DNA of 64,000 nt from Taibaiella soli (lineage in GTDB: Bacteria; Bacteroidota; Bacteroidia; Chitinophagales; Chitinophagaceae). The stretch is from contig NZ_QKTW01000022.1 of assembly GCF_003236175.1 (NCBI RefSeq), positions 1 through 64,000 of the forward strand. The letters are read 5' to 3'. The first letter of the stretch is position 1, and each line of letters opens with the position of its first letter. Below the pieces are notes generated by a model that was not told where the DNA came from, made no database searches, and saw only the letters and a list, made by a program, of their open reading frames with translations. Of the stretch, positions 32,401 to 39,890 are shown piece after piece. The translations under genes and the position numbers were made by a program.

Positions 32401-32741
32401 ACGTGTTCCTTAACGAAGAGATACTAAAGCTGGTAGAGGGGAACAATTTTGAGAAGCGGGCGGATAAAATGGTTGCCTTTGTAAACCTGGATAACCTGGA
32501 CGAACTCATCAGGGTGATACAGAAAGTCAACAATTGCGCTGTTGATATTGCCAACGGGCAATTGCAATACGTTAAGCAGGACGAAATATATGCCGACCGC
32601 AAGATTATCAAAATGCCGGAACCCGAACCTGAACCGCTGACCCCGGAAGAAGAGGAAGAACTTGAATTACTGGAATTGGAAGCCGAAGCCGCAACTGTCA
32701 TTATAGCCCTGGAGCTGGAACTCTACGGAAAGGCTGCTTAA
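26475..32741 (+). CDS. Triple fusion: C5-methyltransferase, N6-methyltransferase, strawberry-notch-like helicase
   Basis: This 2088-residue protein has three enzyme domains. Residues 1-290 are a cytosine-C5 methyltransferase: L-D-L-F-S-G-A-G-G, catalytic P-C-Q near 81, E-N-V-K-G, Q-H-R-Q-R-I-Y, and the closing L-L-G-N-A-V motif. Residues about 410-600 are an N6-adenine methyltransferase: E-P-S-A-G-N-G and N-P-P-F near 493. Residues about 930-1500 are a helicase of the SbnO type: D-Q-T-G-I-G-K-G near 957, D-E-A-H near 1083, S-A-T, and R-G-R-I-N-R-T-G-Q near 1478. A coiled coil (near 1690-1770) and a long C-terminal region follow. Phage P1 DarB, injected with DNA to block restriction, has methyltransferase plus helicase. 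The start is GTG 26475. Confidence 0.9.
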   Translation: MKNRLGKGKQIVYLDLFSGAGGFALGLKQAGFRFSEHYFSEIDAHAVANYQYNFPHARQLGDIRNIGKTAITAPDIISFGSPCQDISIAGGRKGLKGKRSSLFFEAVRLIKAYRPRVFLFENVKGLFSSNGGKDFEIVLETLADIGLYEIQWQLLDTAWFLPQHRQRIYLVGHLRGSSCPQIFPVPTGDQLPEKIGSKGQGGKDIASTITSTYSKGVHGRGETYIRSKAGIRRLTPVECERLQGFPDNWTQYGSYEGQTKEISDTQRYKLLGNAVSVAVVKVVARKLRSNPDKELSGIMKSKTATPVEIRLPVTREDFVAIMQQDLTAQKHHTKLTVEKLAAALAITDKTEVKELTELAIVRCARELAQGKGTLRDRYDKIVTLYKSQVNLSHRTSMSMLLQQYSTPAPIGFLMGIFAGLDKLHQVGGYGFEPSAGNGLLTIAGRPERIYVNEVDEVRNRNLKTQGFANVWNRDASEAFSYSDIGNTFSAVVTNPPFGTLRKSVFFDTYKINTLDGLMALKALESMSRDGRAAVIMGGHTRWGKHGRIQGGRNRIFFNYLYNRYHVLDVININGRNLFSRQGTSFNTRIILINGRKAVAGGVAPLYNPQHDKIANTFDDLYDRFTTAMEQLTPQTKEPYMSTLAKRYEQKYLPLKERYEGRLILLRNDMHYEVYGSDKGTEIFDVAQITQSNVSAHFDYKGDGILLLRLPAEGRQWIDDVLRKSGKPYAMIDELEKPEAPTQQKSMIMKTRAEKYKQYRKLERMLEIEPRFDEIIIYQEGNIYEVYGQSVPYLCRNFDLKPEDEFLYARKVIEAVRIPGERVLAIKAQLEKDKFRVVIYNNTTKEEVDSDLAELEREAAAFMKMVKDEGLGAPYQPASDACVVLDTQVPDSMAFETQEAVALIEREVGGDIDNFVRDRLGYRTKLEMCKALSAEQIDAVAMAIYNIEARGQGMVIGDQTGIGKGRVAASIIRYGCQQGLTPIFLTEKANLFSDIYRDLAAIGSANLRPFIVNSREPKSDVKDEDGNVIYQALPPSEQSEVFSSGKIPVQFDFVCATYTQFNSAEKKPLKPNFLKTIAEDNIFIMDEAHNSSGSSQTGMFLQDVVRLTRGVAFLSATFAKRPDNMPIYALRTAISDSNLSSESLIYSITKGGVALQEVLSAQLVQEGQMLRRERSYEGVEVNYITLDDKAAEHRAISDNITQVMRDIIAFQKEYINAEVSALDEEAAKDGEEVAIREGTSEAGVDNEPYFSKIFQVINQMLFSLKAEAVAEQAIMRLKEGKKPVIAFSSTMGSFVEELVTQSEMTSGDDTVIETDFSQVLRKGLEGVLRYTVKLPDGTPSHHSFEVKELSLLAQIEYKRIETLIDTVSTGITISPIDVIIKHIRQAGFTVAEVTGRKYELHLNEDNSKGIVHTRRRLNTNDAFRLFNNNEADVLLINQAGSTGASAHAIPTAKVPATAVKQRVMIVLQAELDINTEVQKRGRINRTGQISKPIYDYVTSAVPAELRMMMILQRKLKSLDANTTSNQRQSNKILSVPDFLNKYGDKLVAEYLAERPDINDLLDHPVAIKGTDKRNENDSLVDAAVKVSGRVAVLSTQMQQEFYDEMSLKYDEYIEYLKQTGEYDLEVEAMNLEAETVATSIIKMGKGAQSVFGKDSILEKVNVNVLRKPFTATELNNLLTDSLGGRTALEIQQELINEFQKYGSVILEEEQKEVNEQIDKLLKNVQQEKKIKKLSEDMEAWRKAISEREAELEDIRRKKLAQATKKASDRKLYLNRILPFFYIGQVLNYPVRYIGEVDLVPSVFVGYLIDWKKKNPFAPSNIKLRFAISNSNKYIVIPASNAEAITSIIGASDKDDPIDRFALLDNWEQWINNSYVDRQIRYIITGNLLQAFADHPGKLISYTTLDGQVKKGILMSEYWNPYEQLKDKVSVPIIKALPLIRSLTNGNSINTNTGIGIFRVSSSSFKLIVSASRSSSGDVFLNEEILKLVEGNNFEKRADKMVAFVNLDNLDELIRVIQKVNNCAVDIANGQLQYVKQDEIYADRKIIKMPEPEPEPLTPEEEEELELLELEAEAATVIIALELELYGKAA

Positions 32742-32775
32742 TTATTACAATTATTCTCACCGTACAATAAGATTT

Positions 32776-34602
32776 ATGAAAATCACTATCCACAATTACA
32801 AAGAAGCAGAAGCAAAGATAGACTGGTCTAAAGCATCGGACGGGCTAAATACCGGCAAAGCATTTACGCAAAAATGGAAAGCCAAATATGATCGCACACC
32901 TATTGCCAAAACCACAATTGATGCTTATTTCCTGCTAATGGAAAAATTCCTGGGGCAGCCAGCGCCAGAACCGAAGAAAAAAACATCGCCTGCAGCACCG
33001 GCTAAGAAGGCAGCAAAGACAGTGGTGCAAAAGCCGGGAACCAAAGCAAAAAAGCCTTCCAAAGCCGTACCGGAAGAACCCAAAGTAGATGCTGCCATTG
33101 TAGAACACATCCCTTCTGATATAGCATTGGTAAAACGTTACATCAGCCTGCACGATAAGGATAAGACCTATGACCAGGTGCTTTCTATATGGAGGGCGTT
33201 CAATAAGGCAATAGTCGAACGTAAGGTGACAAAGGATTCTCCATACAAGAGTGAGATTGTCACGATGAATAACGGGCTTAAATCTGCACTGGAACAAGCC
33301 AGGGCGGTCGGTGCCTTGCACCTGACCCTTTCTGCTGCTAAACTCAAGGCGTATAAGGCAATCGCAGACAGCGTAGAGAAATCGGCGGGCGTTGGCATCA
33401 TGCTGGAGTTTGTTAATATCTCCGGCAGAACTGGTATGAAAGAACGCGCTGGCAAACTGCTTCAGCGGATCGAGCGGGCTGCTGGTTCCGGTAAGCTGGA
33501 TGATGATCGTTATTCAAAGGACATCAGGAAGGCGAAGACAGCGATTGAAGCCTACCTGAACAGCGAAAATGATGTAGTGAACCTGAATGACTATGCCTTG
33601 AACGGGATTGGTGAAATAGCGGTATTCGGCTGCCCGTGTGATAAAGACCTGGCAGGATTCACCCGTAGCCAGAATGCGGTGATCTATAAACTTATTCAGG
33701 AAAAGGTAAGGAACTTACAGGATTGCGAGTTAGATCGTGCTTTTAGCGATACCGTAGCACCCAGCCTGTGTAAAACAATTGCTCAAAAGCTAATTCAGGC
33801 CAGGCAGCTTACCATGTCGCTGTTACGGAACCCGGCAAAAGTGACCGGCAGCGCAGCACTGAGCGGCTCAGGCCGCAATTATGGATTTGATATTAATACT
33901 GAAATCATGGATATGCGTCTGCGGGATGCAGGAGTAAAGGCATCAGGCGCAAAAGCTACGAAGCATTCAGGGCTTTCCGGTACTGCGCAGATAATACCTT
34001 TTGAGGCACCAGGCGAGGATTTAAAAATTATGTCTGCCAATGAACTTGTTAATCAGAAGTTCAGGACTATGGGTTTGCAGGGTAAATACCGGAAACTGAT
34101 CGGTGATCCTGAACCGGGATTTTCAGCTATGGTTTATGGTAAACCCAAGCAAGGAAAATCTACGGTGGCCATAGATATGGCTAAAGAGTTTACACGCTAT
34201 GGTAAGGTCTTGTATTGTGCCTTTGAGGAGGGGCATGGTTATACCTTACAGGATAAAGTGATCCGCAACCGTGCCAATGTACCGGGATTGGATTTTGCCA
34301 ATAAGCTGCCCGGTGATCTGAGCATGTACCAATTCGTTTTTGTGGACAGCGTGAGCGATGCCGGAATGGATGAAGTTGCTTTTAAATCCCTGATTAAATC
34401 CAACAAGCCACGGACATCCATTTTTGGTATTTTCCATGCTACCAAAGGCGGGAATTTCAGGGGTGGCCAGACTTTTGCGCATGATGTGGACGTGCTTATC
34501 CGTGTAGAAGATGGTATGGCTTATGCACAGGGCAGGTATGCACCACCCGGAGAAATCAGCATTGCTGCAATATTGCCGGACAGCCCGGCTCAGGCGGCCT
34601 AA
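32776..34602 (+). CDS. RecA-like P-loop ATPase with long helical N-terminus
   Basis: This 608-residue protein has a basic A/K/P-rich linker at about residues 55-110 followed by a large helical region to 440. The C-terminal ATPase core has Walker A G-K-P-K-Q-G-K-S-T near 456-464 and Walker B Y-Q-F-V-F-V-D-S near 518-525. It lacks the canonical motifs of FtsK/HerA and terminase ATPases. RecA-like ATPases in phages drive recombination, replication or packaging. It follows the DarB-like gene by 34 nt, and the two may handle DNA together. I cannot tell which. Confidence 0.75.
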   Translation: MKITIHNYKEAEAKIDWSKASDGLNTGKAFTQKWKAKYDRTPIAKTTIDAYFLLMEKFLGQPAPEPKKKTSPAAPAKKAAKTVVQKPGTKAKKPSKAVPEEPKVDAAIVEHIPSDIALVKRYISLHDKDKTYDQVLSIWRAFNKAIVERKVTKDSPYKSEIVTMNNGLKSALEQARAVGALHLTLSAAKLKAYKAIADSVEKSAGVGIMLEFVNISGRTGMKERAGKLLQRIERAAGSGKLDDDRYSKDIRKAKTAIEAYLNSENDVVNLNDYALNGIGEIAVFGCPCDKDLAGFTRSQNAVIYKLIQEKVRNLQDCELDRAFSDTVAPSLCKTIAQKLIQARQLTMSLLRNPAKVTGSAALSGSGRNYGFDINTEIMDMRLRDAGVKASGAKATKHSGLSGTAQIIPFEAPGEDLKIMSANELVNQKFRTMGLQGKYRKLIGDPEPGFSAMVYGKPKQGKSTVAIDMAKEFTRYGKVLYCAFEEGHGYTLQDKVIRNRANVPGLDFANKLPGDLSMYQFVFVDSVSDAGMDEVAFKSLIKSNKPRTSIFGIFHATKGGNFRGGQTFAHDVDVLIRVEDGMAYAQGRYAPPGEISIAAILPDSPAQAA

Positions 34603-34641
34603 GCGTTGACTGATAACACCTCATTTTTAATAACTAAATTT

Positions 34642-34672
34642 GGATACTTGTTCAACACAGGTATCCTTTTTA
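34642..34672 (+). terminator. Terminator after the ATPase gene
   Basis: Stem GGATAC (34642-34647) with GTATCC (34661-34666), a 13-nt loop with TTG/CAA pairing possible, then TTTTTATTTTTT. It separates the provirus-like operon from the cargo that follows. A TAAATTTG (34635-34642) overlaps its left arm and could be a -7 box for the next gene. Confidence 0.7.
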
Positions 34673-34693
34673 TTTTTTACCTAACCCTTAATT

Positions 34694-36178
34694 ATGGAAC
34701 CGACGAAAACATCTGTTATTAGTAAATATTTCGCTGATACCATTTCTCTGATTAACCCTATTCTTATCCGGCATAAATGGACGATCACCAGTGACATTCC
34801 TGTTTTAAATAAAAAGGAAGCACTCATTTCCCGAACTGCAAATGAGTTAAGATTTAGTTTTCTGCTCCTTGCTTCCAATGGCGATGCGCAAAAGGTTTCC
34901 TCTATACCGAACGAAAACAAAAAGCCCTATCAAATTACCTCACCGAAGGGGCAGACTTTTACTGTTACAGAAGGTAATTCCTTTTTTGGATTTGTCCAGG
35001 CAAATCAAAACCCCGACTTTAAAGTGACGGGAAGTATCAGCCAACTTTATAGTGATCCCGTGGCCGATCTTAATAACAAGTTTCATAGGTTATTGATTCC
35101 GGTACCTGATGTCCATTTTTCATTTGTTGATTTTGAGCATAGAAATTTTAAATCTGATATTAATGCCGGCAATAGTGAATTGATAGAAGTCAATTTTAAA
35201 GACCTGCACTTCCATTTAATTTCAATCAAGATCAACAAGAAAAAATTTTGGGGAGTTGATTCATTGCAGCAAATGGAACATAGGAAATTTTTATTGGCTG
35301 CCAATACAATCTTACAGGCATACGGCTTTTTAAAAGGCGATTTACACTTGAATGAAGGGTTTACTATTTGCTCTGACAATATAGAGTTTCAAGGTAGCCT
35401 AAATCTTCATTATACTGCGCTCAGTGAGTCCTTATTAACTGGTTATGGAATGATTACTTATAACCCGGTTAGTGCATTGATGGCTTACGCTGAAAACTCC
35501 GGGGTTTCCGCCAAAGACGAAATGGAAAAAGGCGGCTGGAACAAAATGCTTGCCAAATTTAGTCTTGAACATTTTAGCAAACTGTGTGATCTCTTTTATG
35601 AACATGAAGGTCTTTCAAGGGCTTCTGTAGTGATTTTACAAGCAAATGTCAGCAGGCCGGAAGTTAAGGCTGCTGCTTACTGTGTAGCATTTGAATCTAT
35701 TTGCCATGTTATAGAGGAATTGTTCGCCAAGAAATGTCCACCGGTGATAGAGAAGAAGATGTTTAATAAATCGGTGAAACCAGCCATAGACGAAGTGCTA
35801 AATAAATTGAAACTGGATGGCGTAATTGACGAAAAACAATTTAAAGTTTTAAACAATAAGCTCAACGATTGGAACCGACCAACAAATACCGATACGCTTA
35901 CTGCCCCATTTAAATTGCTTAACTACAAATTGAGTGAAGAAGAGAAGAAATGTATATCAAACCGAAACAATTTTCTTCATGGTAGAATGCCGGTTGACCA
36001 TAGAAAGAATGAGAAGGCATTTCTGGAATTACATTATATTTCAATTATGCTTCATCGCCTGTTGTATATTCTTATACTAAAGGTAATCGGGTACAAGGGT
36101 TACATTAAGAACTATCCGAAGATTCATGAAGACATCACCGGAGTAAAACAGAAAGATGGTGTTCTGCTCCTGATATGA
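34694..36178 (+). CDS. HEPN-like protein, ApeA-type architecture
   Basis: This 494-residue protein has an uncharacterised N-terminal half, mainly beta, and a helical C-terminal half. The latter includes an R-N-N-F-L-H-G motif (R-x4-H, near residues 424-429) typical of HEPN RNases, and a following L-H-Y-I-S-I-M-L-H-R helix. This layout resembles the anti-phage protein ApeA, in which C-terminal HEPN activity is triggered by infection. The start is ATG 34694, right after the ATPase terminator. I infer a defence role; the family name is from architecture, not a database match. Confidence 0.6.
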   Translation: MEPTKTSVISKYFADTISLINPILIRHKWTITSDIPVLNKKEALISRTANELRFSFLLLASNGDAQKVSSIPNENKKPYQITSPKGQTFTVTEGNSFFGFVQANQNPDFKVTGSISQLYSDPVADLNNKFHRLLIPVPDVHFSFVDFEHRNFKSDINAGNSELIEVNFKDLHFHLISIKINKKKFWGVDSLQQMEHRKFLLAANTILQAYGFLKGDLHLNEGFTICSDNIEFQGSLNLHYTALSESLLTGYGMITYNPVSALMAYAENSGVSAKDEMEKGGWNKMLAKFSLEHFSKLCDLFYEHEGLSRASVVILQANVSRPEVKAAAYCVAFESICHVIEELFAKKCPPVIEKKMFNKSVKPAIDEVLNKLKLDGVIDEKQFKVLNNKLNDWNRPTNTDTLTAPFKLLNYKLSEEEKKCISNRNNFLHGRMPVDHRKNEKAFLELHYISIMLHRLLYILILKVIGYKGYIKNYPKIHEDITGVKQKDGVLLLI

Positions 36179-36234
36179 CGAACAAAATTAAAATGGCACG
36201 AAATATTTTTTATTAAAACTAACCTCCTTTTTTA

Positions 36235-36939
36235 ATGACATTTTACAAAGTTGTTTACCCATTACCCTCGGAAGTAACAATAGATACGGCTATTGTGAAT
36301 TACAGCCAAACTCTTTGTGATAAAGATAATCATGAGCCACTGCTTGACCTTATCACCCGCTACTCAAATGAACTTGATCTGCCTTTAGATTTCCTCTTTA
36401 GTATAAATAACAACCTGGCCTGGAAAGGAGATGAGTATTTACCAACGCTGCCCCGTTCAATTGACGGACAATTTGAGCTATTTGCGATCACCGAAAATGA
36501 AAACCATAGAGGGTATTTTATTAAGGAAAGCTACCTGATCTCTTTTGTTGAATCTCTTATTGAAGTCGGAATAGAAGTATTTGATGAAGGGTACTATTTG
36601 TGGGAGTATATCTGCGAGATGGTGCGTACTACTAAACATACAGATAAGCCAAGCAGGGCGGAATTTTTTTTCTTGTTTGGCAACCTTGAAGACTGCCAGT
36701 ATTACATCGATCAGCGTAGCATTCCTGGGGCAACCTCTGTAGCGCAAATTGTATCAGTAGAAATTATTGACGGCGTACCGCCATTTAAAGGGGATATGAG
36801 CCTATGGGATTTGATTCCGAATAATGCAACATTTCGGCAAGCTGCAAGTATGATAGATGATTATTGGTCGGGGAGAACATCGGATAAACCGGTTTATGAA
36901 TATTTATTTCAGGGCAAGTGCAAACTTTTTCCTTTATAA
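36235..36939 (+). CDS. Unknown protein, possibly DUF2441-like
   Basis: This 234-residue soluble protein has a charged, aromatic-rich C-terminal half containing R-A-E-F-F-F-L-F-G-N-L-E-D-C-Q and G-D-M-S-L-W-D-L-I-P. Those motifs remind me of DUF2441-type proteins, but I cannot confirm it. It sits between the HEPN-like gene and the Ntn-hydrolase-like gene on the same strand and may form a cluster with them. No active site is clear. Confidence 0.5.
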   Translation: MTFYKVVYPLPSEVTIDTAIVNYSQTLCDKDNHEPLLDLITRYSNELDLPLDFLFSINNNLAWKGDEYLPTLPRSIDGQFELFAITENENHRGYFIKESYLISFVESLIEVGIEVFDEGYYLWEYICEMVRTTKHTDKPSRAEFFFLFGNLEDCQYYIDQRSIPGATSVAQIVSVEIIDGVPPFKGDMSLWDLIPNNATFRQAASMIDDYWSGRTSDKPVYEYLFQGKCKLFPL

Positions 36940-37001
36940 CTATATAATATTTTAATCGGGTTTAATGACCGTAATTATTTATAAAAAAAACAAGACGTAT
37001 T

Positions 37002-37943
37002 ATGACACTATGTTTAGCATGGAGAAATGGAAATGCAGCCTATTTGGCTTCGGATTCAAGGTTGACAGATGCAGAAAAGAAAGTAACATCTGATGAAGCA
37101 ACGAAAATTTTTAAAATTGGGGTTGAAGTATATGCGCCTACTCCGCATGACGACCCATATCAAGAGCCCCAATTATTACATCGGACTAATTATGGGTTAT
37201 GCTTTGCCGGGAGCTATTTAAACGGCAGCATTCTGGCTGATACAATTGGGGAGGTGCTGTCCAACATTCAAGCAGTTCCCGACCAGTCAGATATTTCAAT
37301 CGAAAATCTATCCAATATTGCCTTTGGTGTTTATGAGCAGGTGTCCAGGCCACTCATGAGCATCCATAATGAATGTGGGTTATCCTCTGTATTCTTTGGT
37401 GGCTATTGTTTGGAAACAGAAGTATTCAGATTGTACAAATTTTATGCTTTGCAGGATGCACCTGGTCAACCGGTGTATTTTAAAAAGGATGAAATGGCAC
37501 TAACTAATACACCTATTTATTTGGGGGATTCAAATGCGATTATTAAAGCGGAAGAATTGATTGCCCTTAAAAAGCCCGGCTACACTCATTTCCATCTATT
37601 AAGGGAGATTATTAAAGACGGCGAGATTGCAACCGTAGGTGGCAAAATGCAATTCGGCGAATTTAAATGGAATACTTTCAAGACTAATGGGATTGTTGAG
37701 TATTCACTGGAGCCTAATGAATCGGGAATAAAGCAAGTTATAGGTCACTTTAATTACAGGGGCTTATCGCTTGATCTTAATGACAAAGCACTTAGATCGG
37801 GTCATATAAATATCATGAAGACATTTTTCGACCCTTTTGAATCCGAAAGATGGGAGCTATTTGAAGAAACTAAAAAAAGTATAGAGGAACAACAAGATAA
37901 ATGGGAAGCTGCTATCAGGAAGAAAGCTGAGAACGGCGGGTGA
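37002..37943 (+). CDS. Proteasome-like Ntn hydrolase
   Basis: This 313-residue protein has the N-terminal signature of proteasome/HslV-like peptidases. Thr follows the initiator Met and would be the nucleophile after Met removal. The strand pair L-C-L-A-W-R-N-G / A-Y-L-A-S-D-S-R-L-T places an Asp at proteasome position 17. A T-K-I-F-K-I segment supplies a Lys at position 34, one from the canonical Lys33. The C-terminal coil is unusual. These enzymes form rings and usually work with an unfoldase; none is next door. Defence or regulated proteolysis is inferred. Confidence 0.65.
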   Translation: MTLCLAWRNGNAAYLASDSRLTDAEKKVTSDEATKIFKIGVEVYAPTPHDDPYQEPQLLHRTNYGLCFAGSYLNGSILADTIGEVLSNIQAVPDQSDISIENLSNIAFGVYEQVSRPLMSIHNECGLSSVFFGGYCLETEVFRLYKFYALQDAPGQPVYFKKDEMALTNTPIYLGDSNAIIKAEELIALKKPGYTHFHLLREIIKDGEIATVGGKMQFGEFKWNTFKTNGIVEYSLEPNESGIKQVIGHFNYRGLSLDLNDKALRSGHINIMKTFFDPFESERWELFEETKKSIEEQQDKWEAAIRKKAENGG

Positions 37944-37962
37944 TAGCCGCTATCTATTTAAA

Positions 37963-38736
37963 TCAGGCTGCGTAAGCGTTAGTATTGGTGTTGGAAATGT
38001 TGAGTATGATCGAAGTGCCATTGTCAGGAGCGGAAACGATATCAATCTGCCCGCCAACAATCTTGGCACGTTGGTGCATACTCAACATGCCGACACCTTC
38101 TTCAAAAGAATCTGTTTTGGTATCGAACCCGATACCATCGTCTGTTACGGTCATTTGAAAGGTGCTATCCGTGTAGGACAACCGTATAACAAGGCAATCT
38201 GCTTCTGCAAACTTTATTGTATTGTTTATCGCTTCCTGCGCAATCCGAAATGCCATTAGCTCTAACTGGCTGTCCAGCCGGGTAGCTTCTCCTTCAATCA
38301 TTATCCTGCAACTAAGTTTCTTAGAATCGTTTACCCATTTGGCTACTTCCTCCAGCGATGGCAACAAGCCTTTCTTTTTTAGATAATCCGGGTTTAGGGC
38401 GTGACTGATATAACGGGTGTCAATGATAAGGGTGTCCAACATTTTGCCAATCTGCTTTACAATATTTATGTCACCAGGTAAGACAACATCGGGAACAAGA
38501 TGCAGGCTCATTTTTGCAACAGAAAGCATTTGTGTAAGGTTATCATGTACCTCCAAAGAAATGCTGTACATCGTTCTTTCCCTTTCATCAATCAGTGCCT
38601 GCATGTATTCCCTGCTCTTCCTGTTCTGTTTGTTTTTAATAATAATCATGGAGGCGATGATGCCAAAAATAAAAATTACGGCCATCATCGTTAATGTGAT
38701 TGCAAAAGGAATCATGTTTGTGTCAAGATTGAACAT
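37963..38736 (-). CDS. Sensor histidine kinase, HisKA_3 type
   Basis: This 257-residue kinase has one N-terminal membrane helix (about residues 9-33). Its dimerisation/phosphoacceptor domain has S-L-E-V-H-D-N (phospho-accepting H64), and the ATP-binding domain has N-N-T-I-K-F-A and D-D-G-I-G-F. There is no extracellular sensor domain, so the signal may come from the upstream membrane or lipoprotein. Its partner is the LuxR-type regulator at 39891, four genes in one operon: regulator, lipoprotein, membrane protein, kinase. The start overlaps the previous gene by 14 nt. Confidence 0.88.
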   Translation of the reverse strand: MFNLDTNMIPFAITLTMMAVIFIFGIIASMIIIKNKQNRKSREYMQALIDERERTMYSISLEVHDNLTQMLSVAKMSLHLVPDVVLPGDINIVKQIGKMLDTLIIDTRYISHALNPDYLKKKGLLPSLEEVAKWVNDSKKLSCRIMIEGEATRLDSQLELMAFRIAQEAINNTIKFAEADCLVIRLSYTDSTFQMTVTDDGIGFDTKTDSFEEGVGMLSMHQRAKIVGGQIDIVSAPDNGTSIILNISNTNTNAYAA

Positions 38737-39385
38737 AGTGGACTTTCATTTTGGGGTAAAAAAAGAAGACAGCACCGTAGGACAGGTAAGTGATAATATT
38801 AATAGTTAGAATAGAAATGTCAAGTGACGCTGCTTTTTCAGCATCACTACTTCCTAACTTATCATACATGCCCCATGTGGAAAGCGTCGCACATTGGTAA
38901 AATAATAGGATGCAGGGAAACCAGAAGTGTGGCATTCTTTGCAGCTTCATGTTTACATCGTCTGCGATAAGTAAATGGTGGAATGATAATGCAGCAAGGC
39001 TCATTACTACAAGGCATTCTAAGAAAAGAAGATGAGAATTTAATGTGGTGAAAAGCGGCTGAAAAGAAAAGGTATTTATAAGGCCGAGGACAATGCCGGA
39101 CAGCGCAATATAAATACCTATCTTTTTCTTTCTTAGCGCCTCATTACTGTAGCCGAAATAAAGGCTCATTAAGGTAAACTCTGCAAAAAAGGCAATATTG
39201 AAAACGGGGTAATTATTCCTGTACACTTTGGCAGCATAATAACCTATGGATTCCGTAAGAAGCCCAAGCCAGATCAACCAGCAAATTATTTTAGACGCTT
39301 TATCTACACGTTTGTACCTGAAAATAATACAAACGGCCACCGTAAAAATAGTTATTCTGTATATCAGTGATAGCCCTGTAGTCAT
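38723..39385 (-). CDS. Polytopic membrane protein of the two-component operon
   Basis: This 220-residue protein has seven hydrophobic segments between about residue 10 and the end. I chose ATG 39385 so that the first membrane helix starts near the N-terminus; an earlier start would overlap the lipoprotein gene. It lies between the lipoprotein and the kinase and overlaps the kinase gene, so it probably participates in signal sensing. I recognise no sensor family. Confidence 0.65.
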   Translation of the reverse strand: MTTGLSLIYRITIFTVAVCIIFRYKRVDKASKIICWLIWLGLLTESIGYYAAKVYRNNYPVFNIAFFAEFTLMSLYFGYSNEALRKKKIGIYIALSGIVLGLINTFSFQPLFTTLNSHLLFLECLVVMSLAALSFHHLLIADDVNMKLQRMPHFWFPCILLFYQCATLSTWGMYDKLGSSDAEKAASLDISILTINIITYLSYGAVFFFYPKMKVHYVQS

Positions 39386-39401
39386 AAAAAAAACGGCAAA
39401 T

Positions 39402-39860
39402 TTACTGCAATAGATTATTGGATGCGCTACCAAAATCGGGGCAGTTCCGGGGACACGGTGTAGCGTGATTAGGAACCATTCTGCCAGGTGCAAAGATGTA
39501 ATTTCCTTCTTTATTGTATCCTGCAAGAATGATAGTCAGCGCATCACTCCGTAAACCGACATTCTGCCCTGCATGACCTGAATTAATGTAGTCAAGTCTA
39601 TGGGCGAACATGACCTTCACTTTTTTGATTTCCTGATTACTGAGATAATTACGAAGCAGATCTGCATCCATAATCAGCGAATTAAGGGTAGGAGCCGGAA
39701 GGTCAGCCGTATCACCGGCTATACTTGTCAGGTAGCTTTCGATCATTTTATTGGCAGTGTCCTTGCCAATATAGCCTTCAGGTAACTCTACCGTTCTTGT
39801 GGAGCATGAGCTTAGATACAGGGCAATAGCAGTCACCCCTAAAAGTGTAATCACTTTCAT
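39402..39860 (-). CDS. Lipoprotein of the two-component operon
   Basis: This 152-residue protein has a lipoprotein signal peptide ending in L-Y-L-S-S-C, so the cysteine at residue 19 is lipidated. The mature part has A-H-R-L-D-Y near residue 86 and ends in a cysteine-containing stretch (P-C-P-R-N-C-P-D). It lies between the response regulator and the membrane protein. A role in sensing on the periplasmic side is likely; ligand unknown. Confidence 0.75.
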   Translation of the reverse strand: MKVITLLGVTAIALYLSSCSTRTVELPEGYIGKDTANKMIESYLTSIAGDTADLPAPTLNSLIMDADLLRNYLSNQEIKKVKVMFAHRLDYINSGHAGQNVGLRSDALTIILAGYNKEGNYIFAPGRMVPNHATPCPRNCPDFGSASNNLLQ

Positions 39861-39890
39861 GTTATTTAAATTTAAACTGTGAAAAAAATC

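Noticed and set aside
32171-32701. 176-codon minus-strand frame opposite the end of the giant gene
   Set aside because: Serine runs are the complement of glutamate-rich codons of the real gene.
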